From: VAZQ01 sp036557665
Lineage (GTDB): Bacteria > Pseudomonadota > Alphaproteobacteria > Rhizobiales > Xanthobacteraceae
Length of the DNA: 64,000 bases
Direction of reading: 5' to 3'
Assembly: GCA_036557665.1 (NCBI GenBank)
Contig: DATBHG010000130.1
Location: forward strand, 58,562 to 122,561
Made by a program: the position numbers and the translations under genes
Notes under the pieces: generated by a model
Database searches by the model: none
Told to the model about the DNA's origin: nothing
The model's input: the letters and a program-made list of their open reading frames with translations, nothing else
In this document: positions 8,069 through 16,467 of the stretch, in pieces
How the letters are laid out: every line of letters begins with the position of its first letter
Position numbering within the stretch: position 1 is the stretch's first letter

Positions 8069-9043
8069 TCAATTCACAACAGCCGCCTTGAGAATCGTCT
8101 CAGTGTCGGTCAGCCAGACTGCCTCGTCCTTCTTGAGGCGTAAGAGAACGCGCCGCATGGCGGCCGCGCCGTCAGGCGTGCCGACGACAAACGGGTGCAG
8201 CCCAATGACCACTGTCGTCGCCTCACGCGCGGGATCGCCACGCGCCTCGCTCGCCAGCTCGGTCACGTAATCCAGCCAGAGAGCTTCGATCTCGCTGGGC
8301 GATTTCATACGCGCGAGAAACTGGCCCATGTCCACCGTGACCGTCGGATAGGGCAGCAGCACCAGTGCGCCGTCCGGAGTCCGCAGGCGCGAGATGGTGT
8401 CGGAATCCATCTGGTCGATGTTGTAGGCGATCCCCACCGCCGCCATCGCCTGCATGGTATCGGCGTTGGAATAGACGCTGGGACTCGACCAGCCGGTCGG
8501 CCGGACGCCGGTTTTCGCGGCGATCAGCTCCAGCGTCCGTCGGATATAGTCTTTCTGCTCGGCCAGCCCGCGCCCGAGCGGCAGGATATCGTTGCTGTTG
8601 TTCATGCCGTGAGCGATGATCGGCGCCTTCGGCTGAGCGGCGCGAAATTCCTTCCATACCGAAGGATAGGTACCAGGGAACGTGGCGTTCAAAACGACGC
8701 TGAGCGGCACGTCCAATTCCTTGAACAGCCGGCCGACACGCAGGTTGCCTGCGCTGATCGCGTATTGGCGGAAGGCCTCGTTCACGAGATCCGGGTTGCG
8801 GCTCGCCAGGTCGGGCCGCAATACCGGGCCCTGACCGAAACCGAAGACCTCGACGAACAGGGCAAAGCTGACGGCCACCTTTTTGCCGCCGGGCCAGGCG
8901 GAGACATGAACCGGCTCACGCGGAAATTTGGTAACCCAGTCGGTTGTGTCCTGGGCAAGGCTGAGGGCGGGGAAGAGGAGTTGTACGGCGAGCAGGAGCA
9001 TTACGGCCGCGGCGATCGCGTAGTGCCGGACTTTGCATTCCAT
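8069..9043 (-). CDS. Polysaccharide deacetylase family protein (PuuE-like), exported
   Basis: The protein (about 324 aa) carries an N-terminal hydrophobic signal (residues about 8-30, ALSLAQD) and a NodB/polysaccharide deacetylase fold of the PuuE-like subgroup. Typical segments are WPGGKKVAVSF, the HGMNNSN region after the first strand, GWSSPSVYSN and IGLHPFVVGTPDG. The usual metal-binding Asp-Asp pair after the first strand is not evident (LFVEVF), so catalysis is uncertain. The ATG at 9043 has GAGG 6 nt upstream and is preferred over GTG 9055. The substrate could be a sugar N-acetyl group or another C-N bond. Confidence 0.8.
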   Translation of the reverse strand: MECKVRHYAIAAAVMLLLAVQLLFPALSLAQDTTDWVTKFPREPVHVSAWPGGKKVAVSFALFVEVFGFGQGPVLRPDLASRNPDLVNEAFRQYAISAGNLRVGRLFKELDVPLSVVLNATFPGTYPSVWKEFRAAQPKAPIIAHGMNNSNDILPLGRGLAEQKDYIRRTLELIAAKTGVRPTGWSSPSVYSNADTMQAMAAVGIAYNIDQMDSDTISRLRTPDGALVLLPYPTVTVDMGQFLARMKSPSEIEALWLDYVTELASEARGDPAREATTVVIGLHPFVVGTPDGAAAMRRVLLRLKKDEAVWLTDTETILKAAVVN

Positions 9044-9123
9044 GCTGTGCCTCACTCTGCGCTTTCGGAACAGGTCCGGCCTCCTTCAAGGTAACGACAA
9101 CGAGGCCAGATCGCCTCGGCCAT

Positions 9124-10026
9124 TCACATGAAGCCTGGATTACGGGGCAAATACCGGGTCCAATCGCCGAACTCGTGCGATGAGACCAGCACCATTGGCA
9201 CCGTAATACGCATGCCGTGCTCGATGGCAATGCCCAGCGCTGCTTCGGCGGCAGCGGGAAGGAATGCCGATATCTGGGAAGCTCCGGTCGCCGCAGCCAA
9301 GTGCAACGCGGTCGTGAAGCTGGCGCCCGCCGCGTCCGGCTGCGTCACCGCGACCGGACCAACGTGACCGGTATCGCAGACATAGGCATAACCGATGCAC
9401 TCGTCTCGGCGATGGAGGAAATGACCTTTCATCGTGCTGTCGCTGAGCAGATACCTGTGATGCTTCTGGCGGGACAGGCCCAGGGCCCCTGAATCGATCT
9501 GCGCAAGGCGGCCGAGGTCGCACGCCGTGTCTTCAATGGTTGTCGAGCGCAGCCTCTCGCCCTGCAGGCGCCGCGCCGATGCGTCGCGAGGGACGCTGAA
9601 AAAATAGATCGGAAACCGGGGGAAAAGCCCGTGACGGATATACAGTCCCTGCGAGACGACATTGAAGGTGAAAGTGATGAGGGCCTTGTTGCTGGCGCCT
9701 GCCTTGCTCGCGTGCTCGAATGATCGCCTCAGAAGCTCCTTGCCTACTCCGTGCCCTTGCTGGCCGGGAGCGACGAATAATTCTGCGAGGAACCAAAGAC
9801 CGTCGCACACCCAACTGAAAGCGAAACCTCGGATTTCCCCGTCGGCTTCGGCCAGCCACAGGCCCTCGGGGTCGTCCTCGAGGGAAAACAACTGAAAATC
9901 GCAAGACCGCAAGGTTGCGATCGGTCCAAAGCCGTGGCGTTGCGTGAGGTCATTGATGCTGTGAACGACCAGCGCTTCGGCGCTTTCCAATTCTTCAGGG
10001 CGGGGGGGTCGGAACACGGTCGGCAT
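9124..10026 (-). CDS. GNAT family N-acetyltransferase
   Basis: This 300-aa protein has a clear acetyl-CoA-binding motif A in VAPGQQGHGVGKELL (residues about 88-102), preceded by the central strands (WLAEADGEIRGFAFSW, WFLAELFV). The second half (residues about 165-300) looks like a second, degenerate GNAT module with a GYAYV strand and no P-loop-like motif, so a tandem GNAT architecture is likely. The substrate is unknown. It lies on the same strand as the deacetylase but with no overlap. The start ATG encodes MPTVFRPPRPEE, typical of GNAT N-termini. Confidence 0.82.
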   Translation of the reverse strand: MPTVFRPPRPEELESAEALVVHSINDLTQRHGFGPIATLRSCDFQLFSLEDDPEGLWLAEADGEIRGFAFSWVCDGLWFLAELFVAPGQQGHGVGKELLRRSFEHASKAGASNKALITFTFNVVSQGLYIRHGLFPRFPIYFFSVPRDASARRLQGERLRSTTIEDTACDLGRLAQIDSGALGLSRQKHHRYLLSDSTMKGHFLHRRDECIGYAYVCDTGHVGPVAVTQPDAAGASFTTALHLAAATGASQISAFLPAAAEAALGIAIEHGMRITVPMVLVSSHEFGDWTRYLPRNPGFM

Positions 10027-10188
10027 GACAGCGGCTTCCGGTGACGTTGACGATAGCGATGCGGTATGGCGGGCCTGCTCCCTCCCACACGCGGCGGAGC
10101 TGGCGCCGGGTTGCGCAACAGCCCGCGCAAGTCGGGCTTGCGGGATTTGCGGCGGAGAAGGGCGGCACCCGGTTGAAGGCGACCCCAG

Positions 10189-10680
10189 CTATTGCAACTG
10201 CTGCTTCACCTTCTCCAGCCCGGCGTTGACGCACTCCTCGTCTTTGCCCGGCGAGCCGGACAGGCCCACGCCGCCGATCACTTCGTTGCCTGCCTTGATG
10301 GGCACGCCGCCATTGATCGCGATCACGTGCGGCAACGTGGTCTGCTCGCGCCGCACCGGCCGCGTCTTCATCTCCTGCAAAAAGGCTTCCGTGGTCATTC
10401 GGAACGTATTGGCGGTGTAGGCCTTGCGCCGCGCGTTCTCGACCGTATGCGGCCCGGCACCATCGCCGCGCAGCGCCACGATCGTGTCGCCGTCGCGATC
10501 GACTACGACCACGGAGGCGGCGTAGCCCATGGCTTTGCAGGCGTCGAGCGCGCCGTTGGCGATGGCCAGCGCGACGGGAAGACTTACGTCCTTGTGCTGC
10601 AGAAGCTGCGCGGATGCGGGGGCGGACAGTGGCACTGCCAGAATGGCGACGGAAGCAAGCAACATAGATGTTCGCGGCAT
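10189..10680 (-). CDS. Exported haem-binding/GlcG (DUF336) family protein
   Basis: The protein is about 163 aa, with a signal peptide (ending ASAQ) and a GlcG/HbpS-like domain. The family signature appears as VVVVDRDGDTIVALRGDGAGPHT, then ARRKAYTA and, near the end, IGGVGLSGSPGKDEECVNAGL. HbpS-type members bind haem or act as extracellular sensors; others accompany dehydrogenases, so the function here is not fixed. The ATG at 10680 has GGGAGAA upstream and is preferred over the TTG at 10698. The gene stands alone, with spacers on both sides. Confidence 0.85.
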   Translation of the reverse strand: MPRTSMLLASVAILAVPLSAPASAQLLQHKDVSLPVALAIANGALDACKAMGYAASVVVVDRDGDTIVALRGDGAGPHTVENARRKAYTANTFRMTTEAFLQEMKTRPVRREQTTLPHVIAINGGVPIKAGNEVIGGVGLSGSPGKDEECVNAGLEKVKQQLQ

Positions 10681-11057
10681 GGTTCGACTTTCTCCCAACG
10701 GCTCGGCATTCTCACTTGCCGAAGCCTGATCGTACGCACTTTCCGGCGCGTTTTGAAGCCCAGCGGGAATTCAGCCACCGGTGAGGTTGGTGCTCTGGAC
10801 GTTGTTACTCCGGGCACGGGGTGACTCCGACAAGCGTTCCTTGCGTGCCCTTTCGGTTTAATTTTAGCTGAATTGGTTGAGCAAATAAATTGAATTTTCC
10901 CACGTCGATCAACGTGATCGCAAAAATTGGAGGTGTCAATTCTCCGAGTCCCCCCGGGCTAGCGATCATAATGACCACCAAGAGGAAGATCCGGCTGGTC
11001 GAGCGCTCATCCTGTTGAGCAACGGGATGATCGCATTGAACCAAGAGGAGCAAAGCA
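10681..11057 (+). promoter_or_regulatory. Intergenic region with AT-rich segment and 5'-UTR hairpin upstream of tadG-like gene
   Basis: This 377-bp spacer holds no convincing gene. An AT-rich island at about 10857-10930 contrasts with the GC-rich surroundings and is the likely promoter region for the plus-strand TadG-like gene. Close to the start codon, ATCCTGTT (11009-11016) and AACGGGAT (11021-11028) form an 8-bp stem with one G-T pair and a 4-nt loop, placed just before the GAGGAG ribosome-binding site. Exact -35/-10 boxes are not obvious. Confidence 0.4.
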
Positions 11058-12284
11058 ATGAAAGGTCTTGACGCCATTCGGGATCGAAGGGGTGGCGTTG
11101 CACCTCTCGCCGCACTCGCTGCCGTGCCTCTGATCGCAAGCGTCGGTGCGGCTGTGGACTACAGCCGCGTCAATGCCGTTCGCTCTTCCATGCAGAACGC
11201 GCTGGACGCCGCGGCGCTCGTCTTGTCTCAGCAGGTGCAGCAGCTTAGGAGCGACCAGCTCAGCCAGAACGCGCAGACCTATTTCGGCGGCAACTTCTCC
11301 CGTCATGATCTGCGGAACGTGCAGGTCACGGCTGCTGCTTCATCGCCATCCGGCGGCTCGTCCGTGAGCATGAGCGCTGCCGGCTCCGTTGCGACCCTGT
11401 TTATGGGCGTGATGGGGATTCCCACCATTAATGTTTCCGTGACCTCCACGGCCTATGCCTCGGCGGACGGGCTCGGATGCGTCCTTTCCCTCGATCGCAC
11501 CGCGAGCGGCGCGACCGCTACCCAAGGCAGCGCCTCGGTCAATCTCAATGGCTGCAGCCTTTACGACAACTCCAAGAGCTCGAGCGCGCTCACGGTTGGC
11601 GGCTCGGCCACGCTGTCGGCGCTCTCGGTCGGAGTGGTGGGCGGAGTATCCGGAACTGCCGGGATTACGGTAACGCAATGGATCAGGACCGGAATGGGTG
11701 TCGTATCGGACCCTTACGCGCAGGATACATTTCCCAATTTCTCCGGCTGCGATCAGCAGAAATTCACCGCCAAGTCCACGGTCACCATCAGTCCCGGCGT
11801 CTATTGCGACGGTATTTCGCTCAATGCCGGCGCCAATGTCACTTTGAATTCCGGTATCTATTACCTCGATGGCGGTGGTCTGACGGTGAACGGCGGCGGG
11901 ACTCTCACCGGCAGCGGTGTGACGCTCGTATTCACCAAGAAAAGCGGCAACAGCTGGCCGAGCGCTACCATCAACGGCAATGCAACCGTCAATCTGACGC
12001 CACCCAAATCGGGCTCGACCGCCGGGATCGTGATCTTCGGCGACCGCACTATTCCGGTCGGCACCGCTTTCAAGTTCAACGGCGGTGCCAACCAATATCT
12101 CGGCGGGGCCATCTACGTTCCGACCGGCGCGATCAGCTTTGCCGGAGGGGCGGGGACCAGCACGAGCTGCACGCAGATCATCGGCGACACGGTGACATTC
12201 GTCGGAAATTCCGCGCTCGCAATCAACTGCAGCAGCTATGAAACCAAGCCGTTCAGTCCCACAGTCGTGCGGCTGAGCTCGTAA
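11058..12284 (+). CDS. TadE/TadG-like pilus-assembly family protein with repetitive beta-rich C-terminus
   Basis: The N-terminus has the Tad (pilus assembly TadG) layout: a short basic stretch, then one hydrophobic segment (GGVAPLAALAAVPLIASVGAAVDYSRV, residues about 12-38) and ALDAAALVLSQQV, as in TadE/G pseudopilin-like membrane anchors. Residues about 120-400 are rich in Gly, Ser, Thr and Asn with repeating short strands (SGIYYLDGGGLTVNGGG), suggesting an extracellular beta-structured region. The gene follows GAGGAG at good spacing. No other tad genes (tadA, rcpC, cpaB, flp) lie in the window, so it is isolated. A stem-loop follows at 12367. Confidence 0.78.
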   Translation: MKGLDAIRDRRGGVAPLAALAAVPLIASVGAAVDYSRVNAVRSSMQNALDAAALVLSQQVQQLRSDQLSQNAQTYFGGNFSRHDLRNVQVTAAASSPSGGSSVSMSAAGSVATLFMGVMGIPTINVSVTSTAYASADGLGCVLSLDRTASGATATQGSASVNLNGCSLYDNSKSSSALTVGGSATLSALSVGVVGGVSGTAGITVTQWIRTGMGVVSDPYAQDTFPNFSGCDQQKFTAKSTVTISPGVYCDGISLNAGANVTLNSGIYYLDGGGLTVNGGGTLTGSGVTLVFTKKSGNSWPSATINGNATVNLTPPKSGSTAGIVIFGDRTIPVGTAFKFNGGANQYLGGAIYVPTGAISFAGGAGTSTSCTQIIGDTVTFVGNSALAINCSSYETKPFSPTVVRLSS

Positions 12285-12366
12285 GGGTTTGTCCTCGTTT
12301 TCGTGGGGGTGACCCACCGGGTTGCCTAGCGGGGTGAGGCATTGCGCTCGCCCCTCCGCGCGGCGC

Positions 12367-12391
12367 GGCAATCCCTTTGATCGGGATTGCC
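12367..12391 (+). terminator. Hairpin downstream of the TadG-like gene
   Basis: GGCAATCCC (12367-12375) and GGGATTGCC (12383-12391) make a perfect 9-bp stem with a 7-nt loop, 83 bp after the stop codon. No T-run follows, so terminator function is possible but not certain. Apart from this hairpin, the 12285-12567 spacer shows no gene. Confidence 0.45.
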
Positions 12392-12585
12392 CCGAGCGGC
12401 TTCACCTGTACGAACCCCAGCTGTCGCCTGTGGCATTGCCTTGCTCGCGTCCGGCCGGTCATAGGGCGCGCTGGGGCGAGGCCCCTGGCTTTTCCGGCTT
12501 CATGGCGTCTGCGCTCATTTGCCCGTTGTGAAATTACCGGGCTCAGCTGATACGGTAAGGCAATCCGGTGCTCGGACTGGTGAAG

Positions 12586-13557
12586 ATGATGCGGGTTTAT
12601 GCGCTGCGTGGGGCCGTGACAGTTGCACTGCTGATTGCTGCAATCGCCTCGGCCGAGGCGCAGCAATGGCCGGCGAGACCGATCCGGGTGGTCAGTCCTT
12701 TCCCTGCGGGAAGCGCTTCCGACACCACGAGCCGCATTGTGGTTGATTACCTGTCCCGACTGCTCGGGCGGCCCATGGTGATCGAGAATCGGGCGGGTGC
12801 CGGCGGCAGGCTTGGATTTGCCGAGGTCGCCAAGGCCGAGCCTGACGGATATACGCTGGTGGCCAGCTCATCCTCGATGGCTTCCGGCCTCGTTCTGCAC
12901 AAAACCCTTCCCTACGATCCGGTGCGCGATTTCGTCCACGTGGCAGTATTCGGCGTTCAGCCCAACGTGCTGGTTGCTTCCGCCAAGAGCGGGTTCAAGT
13001 CAATCGCCGACCTGGTTGCGGCGGCAAAAGCAAAACCGGGAACCTTGACCTTTGCATCGGCCGGTATCGGCTCCACATCGCATATGGCCGCTGAACGCTT
13101 TCGCCTCACCGCAAACATCGACGTGCGCCACATTCCCTTCCGCGAGGGTGGGCTCACGGAAGTCATGGCCGGGCGGATCGATTTTTATTTCCTTCCGCTG
13201 GCGGCCGCCGCCTCGGCGATCGCCACCGGAAAGCTTGCCGTGCTTGCGGTGAGCACCCGCAAGCGCTCGGCATTGTTGCCGGATGTACCCAGCCTGGCCG
13301 AGGCGGGTTATCCGGGCGCGGAATCCTCGTTTTGGGTCGGACTGTCGGCACCCGCAAGCACGCCGCCCGACATCGTCAATCGCCTGAATGCCGTGGTGCA
13401 GGAGGCGCTGCAGGAGCCCGCGGTAAAGGACAGCCTGGCCAAGGTCGGGGTCGAGCCGGCGCTCTTGAGCGTCGAGCAGTTCGGCAAGTTCTTCAAGGAG
13501 GATCTCGCTGCGACCGTGCAGCTCGCGCGGGATGCCCACATCGAGCCGACGGACTGA
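12586..13557 (+). CDS. Tripartite tricarboxylate transporter substrate-binding protein (TctC/Bug family)
   Basis: This periplasmic binding protein (about 323 aa) has a signal peptide ending ASAEAQQ and the Bug-family pattern WPARPIRVVSPFPAGS, then NRAGAGGRLG and a DVPSLAEAGYPG segment. It would bind a carboxylate ligand for a TctAB-type membrane pair. No tctA or tctB gene is adjacent, which is common for Bug proteins: they outnumber the transporters in this bacterial group. GTG 12568 is an alternative start; the tandem ATGs at 12586/12589 fit the signal peptide better. A strong hairpin follows at 13570. Confidence 0.88.
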   Translation: MMRVYALRGAVTVALLIAAIASAEAQQWPARPIRVVSPFPAGSASDTTSRIVVDYLSRLLGRPMVIENRAGAGGRLGFAEVAKAEPDGYTLVASSSSMASGLVLHKTLPYDPVRDFVHVAVFGVQPNVLVASAKSGFKSIADLVAAAKAKPGTLTFASAGIGSTSHMAAERFRLTANIDVRHIPFREGGLTEVMAGRIDFYFLPLAAAASAIATGKLAVLAVSTRKRSALLPDVPSLAEAGYPGAESSFWVGLSAPASTPPDIVNRLNAVVQEALQEPAVKDSLAKVGVEPALLSVEQFGKFFKEDLAATVQLARDAHIEPTD

Positions 13558-13569
13558 GCCCGCAAGGCA

Positions 13570-13602
13570 GCGAGCCCCGGAGGGCTGAGGACCGGGGCTC
13601 GC
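13570..13602 (+). terminator. Strong hairpin after the Bug-family gene
   Basis: GCGAGCCCCGG (13570-13580) and CCGGGGCTCGC (13592-13602) form a perfect 11-bp stem with an 11-nt loop, starting 13 bp after the stop codon. There is no T-rich tail, so this is a terminator candidate of the GC-rich, tail-less kind. Confidence 0.6.
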
Positions 13603-13772
13603 AAAGGCTAGCCGAGCGGGAGAGATGGAACGTGAGGGGCGGCCCGCCCAGCCTTGAGAGCAAATGTAACAGAGCCGGTGGCCGCATCGGTGGTTACCGG
13701 CAACTGCCGCAAAAATAATTTGCAGATGCCGGGCAATGGCCGTGGCTTGGCAGGTCCGTTAAGGAGATGACC

Positions 13773-14531
13773 ATGGAGATCGGGGGAAAGGTCATCATCG
13801 TCACCGGCGCAGCGCGCGGCCTTGGGCAGGAGTATGCGCGGTACCTCGGCGCTCTCGGCGCTCGCATGGTGATTTGCGACATCAACGACTGCTCGATCAC
13901 TCTCGACATGATCAAGACCCAAGGCGGGATTGCCGTGGCGAGCGGGCTCGACGTCGCCAGCGCGGCGTCAGCGATGGACGTGGCGCGGCAAGCGATCGAC
14001 GCCTTCGGCCGCATCGATGCGCTCGTCAACAACGCGGCTCTGTTCGGCGGTCTGCGCGGTGGGCGTTTCGATGCGATCAGCGAGAGCGACTGGGATGCTG
14101 CCATGGGGGTGAACGTCAAGGGTATCTGGAACTGCTGCAAAGCCGTGGTGCCCGCGATGCGGCAGAGCGGAAGCGGCAGCATCGTCAATATCGCCTCGCT
14201 CGCGGCCACCTACGGCATGCCGTATGGCCTGCACTATACGACCTCCAAGGCTGCCGTGATCGGGCTCACCCGCGGGCTCGCTCGTGAGCTCGGACGAGAC
14301 AACATCCGCGTGAACGCTGTCGCACCGAGCATAGTGCTGACCGAGGCCACGCGGGAATTTTTCGCGGAGAAGACCGACAAGGCGATCGAGACCATCAGAA
14401 TGGGCCAGTCGATCGCACGCAATCTGGTGCCCTCGGATCTCTGCGGCACCATCCACTGGCTCGTCTCCGACGCAAGCCAATTGGTAACGGGGCAGACAAT
14501 CGCCGTCGACGGCGGCACTGTCATGCATTGA
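13773..14531 (+). CDS. Short-chain dehydrogenase/reductase (SDR)
   Basis: This 252-aa classical SDR uses NAD(P)H. The cofactor motif is TGAARGLG (residues about 11-18). The VNNAA strand, the catalytic Ser in NIASLAA, and Tyr/Lys in YTTSK are all present, and the C-terminus ends in the family pattern VTGQTIAVDGG. An ATG six bases earlier abuts AAGGAG and cannot be used well; ATG 13773 has AAGGAG with a 6-nt spacer. The substrate is unknown. An Asp at the end of the second strand (VICDIN) suggests preference for NAD over NADP, by family rule. A hairpin directly follows the stop. Confidence 0.88.
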   Translation: MEIGGKVIIVTGAARGLGQEYARYLGALGARMVICDINDCSITLDMIKTQGGIAVASGLDVASAASAMDVARQAIDAFGRIDALVNNAALFGGLRGGRFDAISESDWDAAMGVNVKGIWNCCKAVVPAMRQSGSGSIVNIASLAATYGMPYGLHYTTSKAAVIGLTRGLARELGRDNIRVNAVAPSIVLTEATREFFAEKTDKAIETIRMGQSIARNLVPSDLCGTIHWLVSDASQLVTGQTIAVDGGTVMH

Positions 14532-14550
14532 GCGCCGGCTCATCCGGCGC
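14532..14550 (+). terminator. Hairpin directly after the SDR stop codon
   Basis: GCGCCGG and CCGGCGC form a perfect 7-bp stem with the 5-nt loop CTCAT, beginning one base after the stop codon. There is no T-run. It lies between convergent genes and may serve as a terminator in either direction. Confidence 0.45.
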
Positions 14551-14576
14551 CCGCCATGAACGGATTACTCTAAGCT

Positions 14577-15386
14577 CTAAGCAATGGCGGTGATCACATG
14601 CGCTTGAATCTTTGCGCAGACCTGGCCATCGCCGTGACGCATGGCGATGACCTTCGCCGCGTGGTCGATGGCAGCTTCCAGCGCGCTCGCGCCTTTTGCC
14701 TCGATCTCGTTGCGCAACGGCGTGCCCCGACAAAACGCCAGTGCCGGTGTTTGCGGCGACGGCGCGCGGCTCTGCTCGGCCCGCGTCTCGATGTCGAACT
14801 GCGAGAACCCGGCTGCCCGCAGCTCGCTGCCGATGCGCGCGGTATCATGATAGCCGTGCGGGGTGCGGGCGAGGAATAGCGGCGGATCGTCGGGGAACAG
14901 CTCGCTTATTGCATCGGTGATCTCCTTGGCGAGCACGTTCTCCTCGATCCGGTCCCAGACATTGAAGACGAAGAGACCGCCCGGCGTGAGCACGCGCTTG
15001 ACTTCCCGGTATGCCTCGACGCGATCCGGGAAGAACATCGCGCCGAACTGGCAGCATACCGCCTCGAAGGAGGCGTCCTCGAACGGCAAGGCCTGGGCGT
15101 CCGCTTGCCGCCATATCGCACGGCTACCCTCCGGCTGGCGGCTCCTCGCGTAGGCGAGCATGGGCTCGTTCAAGTCGGTCGCCACGTATGAGGCTGCTGG
15201 CAGCGCCGCCGTCATGGCGCGCGTCACCACGCCGGTGCCGGCTGCGATCTCCAGCACGGTGCTCGGAGAACGCGCGGCAACGCGCCTTGCCATGTCCTCG
15301 GCGTAGATCTGGAACATGAGAGGCACCAGATACCGGTCGTAGTATTCCGGTATGGACCCGGCAAACACCTTGTCGCTCTCCGCCAT
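14577..15386 (-). CDS. Class I SAM-dependent methyltransferase
   Basis: This 269-aa cytosolic protein has the Rossmann methyltransferase motifs in order: motif I VLEIAAGTG (residues about 44-52), the acidic strand VATDLNEPML, motif post-I RQADAQALPFEDASFE and VLTPGGLFVFNVWD. This is the Methyltransf_11/UbiE-like class acting on small molecules; the acceptor is not predictable. A GGAA-containing ribosome-binding site precedes the ATG. It stands alone on the minus strand, convergent with the SDR gene and divergent from the vWA gene across about 220 bp. Confidence 0.87.
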   Translation of the reverse strand: MAESDKVFAGSIPEYYDRYLVPLMFQIYAEDMARRVAARSPSTVLEIAAGTGVVTRAMTAALPAASYVATDLNEPMLAYARSRQPEGSRAIWRQADAQALPFEDASFEAVCCQFGAMFFPDRVEAYREVKRVLTPGGLFVFNVWDRIEENVLAKEITDAISELFPDDPPLFLARTPHGYHDTARIGSELRAAGFSQFDIETRAEQSRAPSPQTPALAFCRGTPLRNEIEAKGASALEAAIDHAAKVIAMRHGDGQVCAKIQAHVITAIA

Positions 15387-15605
15387 CGCTGTCTTCCGCC
15401 TCTCGTGCTCTTCTATTATGCCACCGACGATATCCGCGCATGTGATTCCGGCCGAGTGAGCCCCCCAAGCTCCGCCTGCCGCGCGCGCGTTGTAATCCGG
15501 TAAACCACAGGCGCCGGGTTTGCGCGCTCAACCCCTTGGCCCGCCTTTCGTTCATGGCCTAAACATTGCTTCATATCCAGCCGGCCACTGTGCAAGGAGG
15601 CATCC

Positions 15606-16457
15606 ATGCTACGCTCGGCGCTCATCAGCATTGCGGTGGCCGCTGCAGTCGCGGCCGTTGCCTCGGTGGGGTGGAGCGGAGCAGCCCCCTTGCCTGGCGT
15701 GACGCTGCGCGCGGTGCAAGACAACTCAGGTGCATCGGTCGTTGATGTCGAGCTGGTGCTTGCCGTCGACGTCTCCTACTCGATGGATCACGACGAGCAG
15801 GTGCTGCAGCGCGAAGGCTACATGCGCGGGATCACCTCGCGCGAGTTCCTGCAGGCCTTGCACAGCGGCATGACGGGTAAGGCGGCGGTGACGTATTTCG
15901 AATGGGCAGGCCCTTTCGACCAGAAGATCATCGTTCCGTGGCGGCTGATCGACGGCCCCGAAGCCGCCGATGCGTTTGCGGACGAGATTGCGCGTGCGCC
16001 TTACCGGCGCGCGTCGCGCACCTCGATCTCGGGTGCGCTCACCTTCGCCAAGCCGCTGTTTGCGCAAAGCGGCTTTCGCGGCCTGCGCCGCGTGATCGAT
16101 GTCTCCGGCGACGGTGCCAACAATGCCGGCCAGATCGTCACCATGGCGCGCGACGACGTGCTGGCCGCCGGCATCGTCATCAATGGCCTGCCCATCATGT
16201 TGAAGCGGCCGAGCCTGTTCACCATGGATATCGAGAACCTGGATATCTATTACGAGGACTGCGTGATTGGCGGACCGGGCTCGTTCGTCGTTCCCATTCA
16301 CGAGCGAGAGCAATTCAAGGAGGCAACCCGCACCAAACTTCTGCAGGAGGTCGCCGGGAGCTCGCCTGATCTCGCGCTGGCTCCGGTGCAGATGCGCAAG
16401 CCGCGCATCTCCTGCATCGTCGGCGAGCAGATGTGGCGCGACCGCTGGGGGAATTAG
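15606..16457 (+). CDS. DUF1194 family exported von Willebrand factor A-like protein
   Basis: This 283-aa protein has an N-terminal signal or anchor (residues about 1-27) and a vWA-like domain whose MIDAS motif reads DVSYSM (D55, S57, S59). The conserved Thr (RTSISGAL) and Asp (VIDVSGDG) of metal-dependent adhesion sites are also visible. DUF1194 proteins are exported alphaproteobacterial proteins of unknown role; protein or metal binding is the only safe inference. AAGGAGG precedes the ATG at ideal spacing. The Gfo/Idh gene begins 10 bp after the stop and may be in the same transcript. Confidence 0.88.
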   Translation: MLRSALISIAVAAAVAAVASVGWSGAAPLPGVTLRAVQDNSGASVVDVELVLAVDVSYSMDHDEQVLQREGYMRGITSREFLQALHSGMTGKAAVTYFEWAGPFDQKIIVPWRLIDGPEAADAFADEIARAPYRRASRTSISGALTFAKPLFAQSGFRGLRRVIDVSGDGANNAGQIVTMARDDVLAAGIVINGLPIMLKRPSLFTMDIENLDIYYEDCVIGGPGSFVVPIHEREQFKEATRTKLLQEVAGSSPDLALAPVQMRKPRISCIVGEQMWRDRWGN

Positions 16458-16467
16458 ATTAGAGCTC

